Below are positions 7,472-16,485 of a stretch of 64,000 nt of DNA, piece after piece. Both the position numbers and the translations under genes were made by a program. Positions within the stretch are counted from its first letter, which is position 1, and every line of letters starts with the position of its first letter. The stretch is taken from assembly GCF_036195045.1 (NCBI RefSeq), contig NZ_CP108100.1, positions 7,378,001-7,442,000 of the forward strand, read 5' to 3'. Below the pieces are notes generated by a model. It was not told where the DNA came from, did no database searches, and saw only the letters and a list, made by a program, of their open reading frames with translations. Source of the DNA: Streptomyces sp. NBC_00236 (GTDB lineage: Bacteria > Actinomycetota > Actinomycetes > Streptomycetales > Streptomycetaceae).

Positions 7472-8446
7472 ATGAGCCGCACCACCCGCAGAAGGACCCT
7501 CGCGGTCCTCCCCGCCGCACTGCTCCTGGCCCTCGTGCCGGGCAGCGCCTCCGCCTACCCCAACCCCGGTACGGTGACCGGTGACATCGTCGTCCACGAC
7601 CCCTCGATGGTCCGGACGTCCTCGGGGCAGTACCTGCTCTACTCGACCGGCGACAACCTCCAGCTGCGCACCTCCACCGACCGCACCGCCTTCCGCCGCT
7701 CCGGATCGGCCTTCAGCACCCCGCCGGGCTGGTGGAAGAACTACTCCTCGGCATCCGACCCCTGGGCGCCGGACATCTCGTTCCGCGGCGGCAAGTACCT
7801 GATGTACTACGCCGTCTCGTCGTTCGGGTCGAACACCTCGGCCATCGGGCTCGCCGGCTCCACCACCGGGCAGCCGGGCAGCTGGACCGACTACGGCACG
7901 GTGTACACCTCGAACGCGTCGAGCGACTACAACGCCATCGACCCCAACCTCTTCGTGGACGACGACGGTAAGTGGTGGCTGTCCTTCGGCTCCTGGTGGA
8001 CCGGGATCAAGATGATCCGGATCGACCCCTCGACCGGGAAGCAGTACGCCGGTGACACGGCACGCCGTTCGCTGGCCTCCCGCCCCACCGGGACCAAGGC
8101 CGTGGAGGCGCCGACCGTGGTGAAGCGGAACGGCTACTACTACCTCTTCGCCTCGTACGACACCTGCTGTGCCGGTACAAGCTCCACGTACAAGGTCAAG
8201 GTGGGCCGCGCGACGATTGTGACGGGGCCGTACAAGGACCGCAACGGCGTGAACATGCTCAGCAACGGCGGGACGCCCGTGCTGGAGTCGCACGGGCGCT
8301 ACATCGGGCCCGGCGGGCAGTCGGTACTCGCCGACTCCGACGGTGATCTGCTCGTCTACCACTACTACGACGGCCAGGACAACGGGACCCCGAAGCTCGG
8401 CGTCAACCTTCTGAACTGGAGCAGCGGATGGCCCGTCGCCTACTGA
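7472..8446 (+). CDS. secreted GH43 endo-1,5-alpha-L-arabinanase
   Basis: This 324-residue secreted enzyme should cut the alpha-1,5-arabinan side chains of pectin. A signal peptide (RRR, then a hydrophobic core ending in ASA, ~residues 1-28) precedes a five-bladed GH43 propeller. The three catalytic acids are visible: Asp43 in HDPSM, Asp157 in IDPNLF and Glu212 in VEAPTVV. The architecture resembles single-domain GH43 arabinanases. GGAGG sits 8 bases before the ATG. The gene overlaps the next GH43 gene by 19 bases, so the two are translationally coupled. Confidence 0.88.
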   Translation: MSRTTRRRTLAVLPAALLLALVPGSASAYPNPGTVTGDIVVHDPSMVRTSSGQYLLYSTGDNLQLRTSTDRTAFRRSGSAFSTPPGWWKNYSSASDPWAPDISFRGGKYLMYYAVSSFGSNTSAIGLAGSTTGQPGSWTDYGTVYTSNASSDYNAIDPNLFVDDDGKWWLSFGSWWTGIKMIRIDPSTGKQYAGDTARRSLASRPTGTKAVEAPTVVKRNGYYYLFASYDTCCAGTSSTYKVKVGRATIVTGPYKDRNGVNMLSNGGTPVLESHGRYIGPGGQSVLADSDGDLLVYHYYDGQDNGTPKLGVNLLNWSSGWPVAY

Positions 8447-9879
8447 CCCTGCTGAGCGCCCTCCTCCTCGCCCTGGTCCTGGCGCAGCCGGCGCCCGCGT
8501 CGGCGGCCGAGGGGCGCCCGTACGCCAACCCGGTCAAGGCGCAGAAGGGCGCCGACCCCTGGATCTCGTACCACGACGGCAACTACTACCTGGTGACGAC
8601 GAGTTGGACCGACGTCATCACCATGCGCAGCTCGCCCACGCTGGCCGGACTCGCGGCCGCCCCGAGCGTGCAGGTCTGGAAGGGCGACGCGGCCTCGCGC
8701 TGCTGCAACATCTGGGCGCCCGAACTGCACTACTCGGGCGGCCGCTGGTACCTGTACTACGTCGCGGGGCAGAACATCGCCGACTACAACCCGACCCAGC
8801 GGGTGCACGTCCTGGAGAGCGCCGGTTCGGACCCGACGGGGCCGTACGCGTACAAGGGCCGGCTGGGCAGCGACTGGATGCTCGATCCGAGCGTGCTCAC
8901 CGTGAACGGCAGGCTGTACCTCCTCGGCAGCGCGAGCGGCGGCGGCACCCAGAACCTGGTGATCGCGCCGATGGCGAACCCGTACACGCTGAGCGGGCCC
9001 TTCTCGACGATCTCGACACCCGTGTACGGCTGGGAGAAGTCCGGGGCCGTCGTCAACGAGGGGCCCGAGGTGCTGCAAAGGGGCGGGAGGACGTACCTCG
9101 TCTACTCCGCCAGCGGTTGCTGGACCCCCGACTACAAGCTCGGGCTGCTCACGCTCACCGGTTCCGATCCGCTGTCCGCGTCCTCGTGGACGAAGAAGGC
9201 GGATCCCGTGTTTCAGCGGAAGGACGCGGCGGGGGTCTACGGGCCGGGACACAACGGGTTCTTCACCTCGCCCGACGGGACGGAGAGCTGGATCGTCTAC
9301 CACGCCAACGACGCCGCCTCGGACGGCTGCGACAACGGGCGTACGGCCCGGGCGCAGAAGTTCACCTGGAACGCCGACGGCACACCGAACCTCGGCACAC
9401 CCGTCGCGCTCGGCACCACGGCCGCCGGGCCCGCAGGGGAGACGGCAGCCACCCCCACCGCCTACACCGTCGTCAACCGGGCCACCGGCAAGTGCATGGC
9501 TGTGGCCGCCGGTTCGGGCGGTGACGGGACCGGCGTCCTGCAGGGCACGTGCGACGGCGGCAGCCGGCAGCGGTGGCGCATCGAGGACCGGGGTGACGAC
9601 ACCAGCCGGATCGTCAACGCGGCCACCGGGAAGGTCCTGGACACCGCGGACTGCTCCACGGCCGACGGAGCCGACCTGCGGCTGTGGTCCTGGCTGGACA
9701 ACACCTGTCAGCGCTTCAGGTTCCTGGTCACGGACGCGGGCGGCTGGGTGCGCGTCGTGAACCAGGCGTCGGGGAAGGTCGCCGACGTGGCCGACTGCTC
9801 GGCGGCCGACGGGGCGGACATCCGGCAGTGGTCGTGGCTCGGCAACCACTGCCAGCAATGGCGGTTGAAGCCCGTCTGA
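8428..9879 (+). CDS. secreted GH43 arabinofuranosidase/arabinanase with ricin-type lectin domain
   Basis: This 483-residue secreted enzyme has a signal peptide (~1-27), a GH43 propeller (~30-335) and a C-terminal ricin-B/CBM13-like beta-trefoil (~345-483). The trefoil shows repeated GKxxD...W and QxW-type motifs (CQRFRF, CQQWRL). Catalytic acids are Asp43 (GADPWI), Asp153 (MLDPSV) and Glu211 (EGPEVL). The layout matches exo-1,5-alpha-L-arabinofuranosidases of GH43 subfamily 26 type. It would finish the arabino-oligosaccharides made by the enzyme encoded upstream, with the lectin domain holding it on the polymer. Confidence 0.85.
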   Translation: MARRLLTLLSALLLALVLAQPAPASAAEGRPYANPVKAQKGADPWISYHDGNYYLVTTSWTDVITMRSSPTLAGLAAAPSVQVWKGDAASRCCNIWAPELHYSGGRWYLYYVAGQNIADYNPTQRVHVLESAGSDPTGPYAYKGRLGSDWMLDPSVLTVNGRLYLLGSASGGGTQNLVIAPMANPYTLSGPFSTISTPVYGWEKSGAVVNEGPEVLQRGGRTYLVYSASGCWTPDYKLGLLTLTGSDPLSASSWTKKADPVFQRKDAAGVYGPGHNGFFTSPDGTESWIVYHANDAASDGCDNGRTARAQKFTWNADGTPNLGTPVALGTTAAGPAGETAATPTAYTVVNRATGKCMAVAAGSGGDGTGVLQGTCDGGSRQRWRIEDRGDDTSRIVNAATGKVLDTADCSTADGADLRLWSWLDNTCQRFRFLVTDAGGWVRVVNQASGKVADVADCSAADGADIRQWSWLGNHCQQWRLKPV

Positions 9880-9950
9880 ACAGGCGCGGGCAGCAACCTT
9901 TCGGCCGGGCGGCGGCAACCAGTACCTGAACGGCATCCTTCCTCGACGGA

Positions 9951-12056
9951 ATGGTTCAGGTCATGACAGCGGAACGCCGAACGGCGCAGCACACCCCCCA
10001 CATGCCCGCAGGCAGCAGCCGCCGCAGTCGCAGAACACGGCTGGGTGTGGCGATTGCGGTCAGCACGGCCCTGGCGGCCGGATTCGCCGCCACCTCGGCG
10101 AACGGTGCGACGGAGCCGCGGAACACCCCCCACCCCGCCTCGTCGGCCGCCTCCCCGGTCCGGGCCGACGAGGCGGCCGACGGCTTCGCCTCGGTCCACG
10201 CCCTGGGGCAGGACGGAACGTACGGCGGACGCGGCGGCGAGACCGTGACCGTGCGCACCCTCGCCGATTTGGAGAAGTACGCGACGGCGGCAGAGCCCTA
10301 CGTCATCGTCGTCGCGGCGGCCATCACCATGGATCCCAAGGGCAAGGAGATCAAGGTCGCCTCCGACAAGACGATCATCGGCTCCGGCACCTCCGGGCAC
10401 ATCGTCGGCGGAGGCTTCTTCCTCGGCCAGGGCGTGCACAACGTCATCGTCCGCAATCTGACGATCCGGGACTCGTACGCCGGGACCTGGAACGACAAGG
10501 AGCACGACTGGGACGCCATCCAGATGGACGGCGCCCATCATGTGTGGATCGACCACAACGACCTGCGGAACATGGCCGACGGGCTGATCGACAGCCGCAA
10601 GGACACCACCTACCTCACGGTGTCCTGGAACCGGCTCCAGCACGACAACAAGGCGTTCGGCATCGGCTGGACCGAGAACACCACCGCCGACATCACGATC
10701 CACCACAACTGGTTCCACGAGACCGAACAGCGCAACCCCTCGACCGACAACGTGGCCCACGCCCACCTGTACAACAACTTCCTCCAGGACGACCCGGGCA
10801 CCGACATCACCAGCAGCTACGGCAACTACGCCCGCGGCCGCACGAACATGGTCCTGGAGAACAGCTACTTCGACGGACTGAACAACCCCGTCACCCGGGA
10901 CAGCACCGCCACCCTCGTCCAGCGCGGCAGCATCTTCGCCGGTACGAGCGGACGCAACGAGAGCGGCGGCGGGGCGGCCTCCTTCGACCCGCACAGCTAC
11001 TACGCCTACACGCTCGACGACGCCGCGGACGTGCCCGCGCTGGTGAAGGCCGACGCGGGGCCGCGCTCCTCCGTCGCGGCGGCGTCCACCGCCGCCGCGA
11101 CCACGCTCACCGTGGCCAAGGACGGCAGCGGCCGGTACAGCAGCGTGCAGGCCGCCGTGAACGCGGTGCCCGCGGGCAACACGGCCCGGACCGTCATCGC
11201 CATCGCGCCCGGCACGTACCGCGAGCTGGTGAAGGTCCCCTCGACCAAGCAGAACGTCACCCTCCAGGGCACCGGGTCCAGCCGCAGGAGCACGGTCATC
11301 GTGTACGGCAACGCCTCCGGCACCCAGAAGCCCGACGGGTCGGGGCCGTACGGGACGGGTGGCAGCGCGACCGTCGCGGCCGAGGGGGACGGCTTCCAGG
11401 CCCGCAACCTCACCATCGCCAACGACTTCGACGAGGCCGCCCACCAGGACATGAACGGTCTTCAGGCAGTCGCCCTGCGCACCGCGGCCGACAAGGTGTT
11501 CCTCGACTCGATCATCACCGAGGGTGATCAGGACACCCTGCTGCTCGACACCGCGGCCAAGGACAGGCTCGGCCGTGTCTACATGAAGAACTCCTATGTC
11601 GTCGGCAACGTCGACTTCATCTTCGGCCGGGCGAGCGCCGTCATCGACGCCTCGGTCATCACCCTGAAGAAGCGGTGGAACGGCAGCTCCGCCGGTTACG
11701 TCACCGCGCCGAGCACCGCCGCCGGCCGCAAGGGCTTCCTCATCAACAACTCCACGGTCAACGGTGACGTCTCCGCTTCCACCTTCTACCTCGGGCGCCC
11801 CTGGCACGCCGGCGGTGACGCCACGCTCGACCCGATGACCACCGTCCGTGACAGCACCCTGAGCGCCGCGATCCGGCCGGCGCCGTGGACCGACATGAGC
11901 GGCTTCTCCTGGAAGGACGACCGGTTCGCGGAGTACCGCAACGACGGACCGGGCGCCGGAACGGCGAGCGGCGACCGGCCCCAGCTCAGCGACACCGGGG
12001 CGGCGGGACAGGAGGTGGCCGACTGGCTGGAGGGCTGGACCCCGTCGGCGTCCTGA
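9951..12056 (+). CDS. secreted pectate lyase (PL1)-pectin methylesterase (CE8) fusion
   Basis: This bimodular secreted enzyme has 701 residues. After an N-terminal Arg-rich signal peptide (~1-55) comes a PL1 beta-helix (~60-370) with WDAIQMDGAHHVWIDHN, TVSWN and the catalytic-arginine stretch near HHNWFHETEQRNP. A CE8 pectin methylesterase (~383-690) follows, with the catalytic region GDQDTLL, the Asp-containing NVDFIFGRASA and YLGRPW. One polypeptide can thus de-esterify pectin and cleave the resulting pectate. The start is uncertain: ATG 9951 and ATG 9963 both lack a good ribosome site. It follows the two arabinanase genes by 71 bases on the same strand. Confidence 0.88.
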   Translation: MVQVMTAERRTAQHTPHMPAGSSRRSRRTRLGVAIAVSTALAAGFAATSANGATEPRNTPHPASSAASPVRADEAADGFASVHALGQDGTYGGRGGETVTVRTLADLEKYATAAEPYVIVVAAAITMDPKGKEIKVASDKTIIGSGTSGHIVGGGFFLGQGVHNVIVRNLTIRDSYAGTWNDKEHDWDAIQMDGAHHVWIDHNDLRNMADGLIDSRKDTTYLTVSWNRLQHDNKAFGIGWTENTTADITIHHNWFHETEQRNPSTDNVAHAHLYNNFLQDDPGTDITSSYGNYARGRTNMVLENSYFDGLNNPVTRDSTATLVQRGSIFAGTSGRNESGGGAASFDPHSYYAYTLDDAADVPALVKADAGPRSSVAAASTAAATTLTVAKDGSGRYSSVQAAVNAVPAGNTARTVIAIAPGTYRELVKVPSTKQNVTLQGTGSSRRSTVIVYGNASGTQKPDGSGPYGTGGSATVAAEGDGFQARNLTIANDFDEAAHQDMNGLQAVALRTAADKVFLDSIITEGDQDTLLLDTAAKDRLGRVYMKNSYVVGNVDFIFGRASAVIDASVITLKKRWNGSSAGYVTAPSTAAGRKGFLINNSTVNGDVSASTFYLGRPWHAGGDATLDPMTTVRDSTLSAAIRPAPWTDMSGFSWKDDRFAEYRNDGPGAGTASGDRPQLSDTGAAGQEVADWLEGWTPSAS

Positions 12057-12171
12057 GCCGGCGGCACTCCTGGTCCCCCTGATGTTCCGTTCCGGGTCCG
12101 GGCATATCGTGGCGGTAGCCGACACGGCTGCCGCCACGCTCCGTTCCGGAACCGACCACCGGCAGGAGCGA

Positions 12172-12187
12172 GTCGAAGCGCTTCGAC
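12172..12187. promoter_or_regulatory. LacI-family operator 1 (lacI promoter, upstream)
   Basis: A perfect 16-bp palindrome, GTCGAAGCGCTTCGAC, ends 15 bases before the -35 element of the lacI promoter. It shares the 14-base core TCGAAGCGCTTCGA with the two sites at 24.85 and 25.02 kb. Confidence 0.75.
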
Positions 12188-12202
12188 AGGCCTATGGACA
12201 CG

Positions 12203-12231
12203 TTGTGCGGGCAGGTCTAGGCTCGTATCAT
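12203..12231 (+). promoter_or_regulatory. lacI promoter
   Basis: TTGTGC (12203-12208) and TATCAT (12226-12231) are separated by 17 bases, predicting a start near 12238. Operators lie on either side, at 12172-12187 and 12263-12274, a layout suited to autorepression by looping. The same TTGTGC -35 hexamer occurs in the promoter of the transporter operon. Confidence 0.6.
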
Positions 12232-12262
12232 CCGGGCATGTCGCAGGCGGGGCAGGCGAAGT

Positions 12263-12274
12263 CGAAGCGCTTCG
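12263..12274. promoter_or_regulatory. LacI-family operator 2 (lacI leader)
   Basis: The palindromic core CGAAGCGCTTCG lies about 25 bases downstream of the predicted lacI transcript start. It differs from the consensus only in one outer base (C instead of A on the right flank). Confidence 0.65.
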
Positions 12275-12350
12275 CCTCATCCGGTCGAAGCAGCCGGTGC
12301 AGGCCGGTCTCCGTGCCGGTGTCCGACGACGTTCCTTGATGGAGAGCTGA

Positions 12351-13358
12351 ATGGTCACCCTTGCCGAGGTCGCGCAGCACGCCGGAGTCTCCGCGAGCAC
12401 GGTGAGTTACGTCCTCAGCGGGAAGCGGTCCATCTCGGTGTCCACCCGGGAGCGGGTGGAGCTGAGCATCCAGCAGCTCGGCTACCACCCCAACGCAGGC
12501 GCGCGTGCCCTCGCCAGCAGCCGGTCGAACATCATCGCGCTCATGGTGCCGCTGCGCACCGACATGTACGTCCCCGTGATGATGGAGATCGCCATCGCGG
12601 TCGCCACCACGGCCCGCACCCATGGTTACGACGTCCTTCTCCTCACCGGGGAGGAGGGGCCCGCCGCGGTGCGGCGCATCGCCGGGAGCTCGCTCGCCGA
12701 CGCGATGATCCTCATGGACGTCGAACTCCACGACGAGCGGCTGCCACTGCTCCGCGACACCGACCGGGCCGCCGTGCTCATCGGACTGCCGGCCGACACC
12801 GACGGGCTGACCTGTGTGGACCTCGACTTCGAGGCGACCGGGGCGCTCTGCGTGGAACACCTGGCCGGCCTCGGCCACCGTGAGGTCGCCGTGATCGGTG
12901 AGGCGGCCGCGGTGTACGAACGGCACACCGGATTCGCCGAGCGGACGATCGACGGCATACGCGCCAAGGCGCAGGAGGCCGGTGTGCGTGTGCTGCACCG
13001 CCCCTGCGAGGGCGGATATCCGGCGATGGCGCAGACCCTGTCGCGGATCTTCGACGAGCGCCCCGGCACCACCGGTTTCATCGTGCAGAACGAGTCGGCG
13101 GTGGAGCCGCTGCTCAACCTCCTGCGGCAGCAGGGCCGGGCGGTGCCCGAGGACGTGTCGGTGGTCGCGATCTGCCCCGAGCAGGTGGCCTCCCAGGCCT
13201 CCGTGCGGCTCACCTCCGTGGCCATTCCCGCACAGGAGATGGGGCGCCGCTCGGTCGAGCAGGTCGTCGCCAAGCTCTCCGGTCGCGGTACGGACGAAGT
13301 GGAGCTGCTCGCACCCGAGTTGACGGTACGGGAGAGCACCGGGCCCGCCCCGGAGTAG
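12351..13358 (+). CDS. LacI-family transcriptional repressor of the xyloglucan locus
   Basis: This 335-residue regulator has an N-terminal LacI helix-turn-helix (VTLAEVAQHAGVSASTVSYVL, residues 2-22) and a hinge helix near residue 50 (ARALASSRS). A periplasmic-binding-protein-like effector domain follows (~60-335). GGAGAG lies upstream of ATG 12351. Its own promoter is flanked by two TCGAAGCGCTTCG palindromes, and two more control the divergent transporter and GH3/GH31 operons. It is therefore the obvious autoregulated repressor, probably released by a xyloglucan-derived sugar. It converges on the GH12 end of the operon it should control. Confidence 0.85.
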   Translation: MVTLAEVAQHAGVSASTVSYVLSGKRSISVSTRERVELSIQQLGYHPNAGARALASSRSNIIALMVPLRTDMYVPVMMEIAIAVATTARTHGYDVLLLTGEEGPAAVRRIAGSSLADAMILMDVELHDERLPLLRDTDRAAVLIGLPADTDGLTCVDLDFEATGALCVEHLAGLGHREVAVIGEAAAVYERHTGFAERTIDGIRAKAQEAGVRVLHRPCEGGYPAMAQTLSRIFDERPGTTGFIVQNESAVEPLLNLLRQQGRAVPEDVSVVAICPEQVASQASVRLTSVAIPAQEMGRRSVEQVVAKLSGRGTDEVELLAPELTVRESTGPAPE

Positions 13359-13380
13359 AGCCCGGCGCAGAGCGCGCACG

Positions 13381-13406
13381 AGCCGGCCCCCGTGCGGGGG
13401 CCGGCT
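13381..13406. terminator. bidirectional terminator between lacI and the GH12 gene
   Basis: An 11-bp perfect stem (13381-13391 with 13396-13406) encloses the loop GTGC, between the convergent lacI and GH12 genes. It would end both the lacI transcript and the long minus-strand operon. Confidence 0.75.
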
Positions 13407-13479
13407 CCTTGTGCGTACGGATCAGCGGGGGAGGAGCGGATCAGCGCGGGAGGCGCGGACCAGCCGGAGGAAGCGCGGG

Positions 13480-14193
13480 TCAGCCGGAGGAGACGCTGAA
13501 CCCGTTCGTCGTGAAGTCCAGTCCGCCCGCCGACGAGGTGACCTCGTAGCCGAACTGGACGTCGCCGATCGTCTCGTTGCCCCACCAGCCCTTGGTGTCC
13601 TTGATCCACTTGAGGATCGGCAGGATGTCCACCGTGCCCGCCGAGGAGTCCGAGGTGCGCAGGAACGAGAAGACCTGGTTGGCCCCGTTGTCACCCTTGT
13701 AGACGCTCCAGGTGTGGCCGCCGAGCGTCAGGTTTCCCTGCGGGGAGCCCAGCGGGCCCACGGCGCCGTTGTAGTTGACCCAGAGCATGACCTCGTAGTC
13801 GTAGTCGCTGTCCCAGATGTCGTACGAGGTGTTGTACGCACCCGACGACGGGACGGTGACGTTGTACGTGCTGGTGAGCGACCGCAGCGAGGTGATCGAC
13901 TTGTTGACGACCTTCTTCGCGTTCGGGTACGACTTGATGCCGCCCGTGTTCGGGTGGTCGGCCCAGACGCCCCAGTTGCCGGAGGAGTTGGCCCAGATGG
14001 ACTGCGAACCTGCGCCGGAGCCCCAGATGTTGTTGTAGAGGGTGTATCCGTCGGATGTGGTGTAGTTGCCCCACTGGTCCGAGGAGGACCAGATCGCGGC
14101 CTGGGCGGGGGCGGCGGCGAAGCCGATGAGGGCCGCCACTGCCGTGGCCGGGGCCAGTACGAACCTGCTGAGGGTGCGGGTGCGAGGTGCCAT
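13480..14193 (-). CDS. secreted GH12 endoglucanase/xyloglucanase
   Basis: This 237-residue protein has a signal peptide (~1-32, ending AQA) and a single GH12 jelly-roll domain without a carbohydrate-binding module. The nucleophile is Glu134 in YEVMLWVNYNG and the acid/base is Glu217 in FGYEV. GH12 members cleave beta-1,4-glucan or xyloglucan. Being last in an operon that starts with an oligosaccharide importer and includes GH74, GH42 and GH95 genes, it more likely acts on xyloglucan, though the sequence alone does not settle substrate. It follows the GH95 gene by 39 bases. Confidence 0.88.
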   Translation of the reverse strand: MAPRTRTLSRFVLAPATAVAALIGFAAAPAQAAIWSSSDQWGNYTTSDGYTLYNNIWGSGAGSQSIWANSSGNWGVWADHPNTGGIKSYPNAKKVVNKSITSLRSLTSTYNVTVPSSGAYNTSYDIWDSDYDYEVMLWVNYNGAVGPLGSPQGNLTLGGHTWSVYKGDNGANQVFSFLRTSDSSAGTVDILPILKWIKDTKGWWGNETIGDVQFGYEVTSSAGGLDFTTNGFSVSSG

Positions 14194-14232
14194 GGGTGTC
14201 CTTCCATGGTGGGGGGACTGGGTGGGGGAGTG

Positions 14233-16485
14233 CTACCGCGGCCCCAGTTCGAGGACGCGGTCCACGCCGGCCTTCAGTTCCAGCGGAGCCGAAGGGGTGC
14301 CGGCGGAGGAATCGGTGACGGTGCTGCCGTGGCCCGTACGGACGTCGATCCGGGCGTCACGGGTGGGACGGAGCACCGCGGTCGCGGTGCCGTCGGCGGA
14401 CCAGCGCAGATCCAGGCCCGCGCCGAACCTGGTGCGCACACCGCGCAGTTCACCGTTCGGGCAGCCGGTCAGCGGTGCGGGCAGCAGGACCAGCCGGCGG
14501 GGCGTCGACTGGACGAGCGACTCGATGACCGCTGCGGGCAGCGCGTGCGCGGCGTCCGCGTTGTACACGTTGCGGGACGGATAGTGGGCGCTCATCAGCG
14601 AGTCGTGGAAGAAGTCACCCGCCAGTACGGCCTTCAGCGCCGCCGAGACCCGCACCCCGTCCCGCAGCCGCGCGGCGATCAGCGCATGGTGCAGGTGCCC
14701 GTGCGCGGAGTCGTTCTCCGATCCGCGCAGCTCCAGTGCGCGGTGTGCGGCGGCCGCGAGAGCGGGGGTGTCGTACGGATTGATCGCGTCCAGCGGCCAC
14801 ACCGGATAGAGGTGGCTGAGGTGGCGGTGGTCGTACGTCTCCTCCAGCCCCGGCCACGCCCACTCGGCGAGCGCGCCGTCCTCGTTGACCCGGTACGCGG
14901 GAAGCCGGTCCGCGAGCGCCCGCCGCCGGGCGGAGGCCGGTGCGGTGGGGGAGCGGTCGGCCGACGCGGTGAGGGCGTGGCGGGCCGCCGCGAGGTCCAT
15001 CGTCGCGTTCACCGTGCCCCAGCTCGCGTTGGCCGGACGGTTCTCCGGTGAGTACGAGGGCACGACGGCCACGGTGCCGTCGGGTGCGGTGCGGGTCAGG
15101 AAGTCCTCGTAGAACAGTGCGACTTCGTGGAGCGCGTCGACCAGCCGGGGGTCCGTCGCCCCGCTCGTCTCGGCGTGCTCGATCAGCGGTTCCAGGAGCC
15201 AGTCCGCACCGGCCGTCCACAGATGCAACGGGTAGGCGCGCTGGTAGTGGCGGGTGAGTCCGGACTCGCCGTCGGTGTGGGACGGGGCGACGATGCCCCG
15301 CGCCCCGAAGATCGCCCGGGCGTTCTCCCGCCAGTCGGCCAACTGGCCGTGGACCAGGCCGGCATGGGCCTCGGACACCTCGGGCAGTGCACCGGCCGCC
15401 GCCGACGCGATCTGGAGGTTGAGGTTGGCGTTGGTGGTGAAGGCCCCGGACCAGGCGGTGTCCCAGGTGCCCGTCCACAGGCCGGTCAGCCGGGGCGGCA
15501 GGATGCCGGACGACGAGTACAGGTGGTAGCGCCCCGCCGCGAACAGCCGCTCCAGCAGGGCGGGGCTGCCCGGCTTGCCGGTCAACTCGCTGCCGGGCAG
15601 TGCGCGTTCCGCCGGATCGGCGTCCAGGGTCAGGGAAGCCCGCTCGAAGGCGGGGCGGTGCAGGGCGCGGTGCCGGTCGAGCAGGGCCGGGTAGTCGTCG
15701 TGCGGCAGGGCGGCGCACTCGGCCCTGAGGTCCGGGCTGCCCGTGTGGCGCCGCACCCGGGTGAGCAGCAGCAGGCTGCGAGCCCCCTCGATCCGGATGC
15801 CCTCGCCGAAGACGGACACCTTGCCGCCGTCCGCCCGGACCACGGTGATCCCGGTGTAGGCGGCTTCGCTGTCCGGGTAGCCCACGCGCAGGGTGAGCCG
15901 GCCGCCGGCGGGCGTCAGCACGGTGCTGCGGCCGATGGCCAGGTTCGGCGGGGCGCCGGGCAGCGCGTGGTCCAGGGTCAGGTCCACCGCGAGCCCGGGG
16001 CCGGTGACGTACTGGACGATCACGTCGTCGGCGCGGGAGACGAAGACCTGGCTGCGCCTGCCCTCGCACACGGCCGTGATCTCACCGGTGGCGAAGTCGA
16101 CCGTGCGGCGGTACCCCGGGGGAGGTTCCGTGCCGTCGGAAGCGGGCGACGCGTCCGGAGTGGGGCGGATCCGCGTCTGGAACGCAGGATGGAAGGGCTG
16201 CACCCAGACCAGCGGCCGGCCCACCCCGAACCGCTCGGCGGCCGTGGTGTCCCCGGTGAGCAGCGCGCTCTGCAACCGGTGCAGCCGGTCCGCGAGCTCC
16301 GGTGGACGCAGCTGCTCGGAGCCGTTGGGCCGGACCAGGGTGTGGTGGTTGACGATGACCCGGTCGTCGGCGGGGTCCCCGTACACCATCGCCCCGTGCC
16401 GGCCGTTGCCGCCGAGGAAGGCGTCCTCCCAGCGGGTGGCGGGCCGCGGTTCCCACGTGCCGTCGACGAGGGTGCGGGCGGTCAT
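14233..16485 (-). CDS. GH95 alpha-L-fucosidase (or alpha-L-galactosidase), cytoplasmic
   Basis: The 750-residue protein has the GH95 layout: an N-terminal beta-sandwich, an (alpha/alpha)6 barrel with the WTGTWDTAWSG...TTNANLNLQ segment (the Asn pair that activates water in GH95), and a C-terminal beta-domain. There is no signal peptide, so it should act on imported oligosaccharides, removing the terminal alpha-1,2-fucose (or galactose) of xyloglucan side chains. Its ATG overlaps the stop of the GH42 gene by four bases. This enzyme class is the strongest hint that the locus handles fucosylated xyloglucan. Confidence 0.82.
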   Translation of the reverse strand: MTARTLVDGTWEPRPATRWEDAFLGGNGRHGAMVYGDPADDRVIVNHHTLVRPNGSEQLRPPELADRLHRLQSALLTGDTTAAERFGVGRPLVWVQPFHPAFQTRIRPTPDASPASDGTEPPPGYRRTVDFATGEITAVCEGRRSQVFVSRADDVIVQYVTGPGLAVDLTLDHALPGAPPNLAIGRSTVLTPAGGRLTLRVGYPDSEAAYTGITVVRADGGKVSVFGEGIRIEGARSLLLLTRVRRHTGSPDLRAECAALPHDDYPALLDRHRALHRPAFERASLTLDADPAERALPGSELTGKPGSPALLERLFAAGRYHLYSSSGILPPRLTGLWTGTWDTAWSGAFTTNANLNLQIASAAAGALPEVSEAHAGLVHGQLADWRENARAIFGARGIVAPSHTDGESGLTRHYQRAYPLHLWTAGADWLLEPLIEHAETSGATDPRLVDALHEVALFYEDFLTRTAPDGTVAVVPSYSPENRPANASWGTVNATMDLAAARHALTASADRSPTAPASARRRALADRLPAYRVNEDGALAEWAWPGLEETYDHRHLSHLYPVWPLDAINPYDTPALAAAAHRALELRGSENDSAHGHLHHALIAARLRDGVRVSAALKAVLAGDFFHDSLMSAHYPSRNVYNADAAHALPAAVIESLVQSTPRRLVLLPAPLTGCPNGELRGVRTRFGAGLDLRWSADGTATAVLRPTRDARIDVRTGHGSTVTDSSAGTPSAPLELKAGVDRVLELGPR

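Noticed and set aside
9708..12137. 809-codon minus-strand frame opposite the pectate lyase fusion
   Set aside because: Shadow of the PL1-CE8 gene, with no domain and no ribosome site.
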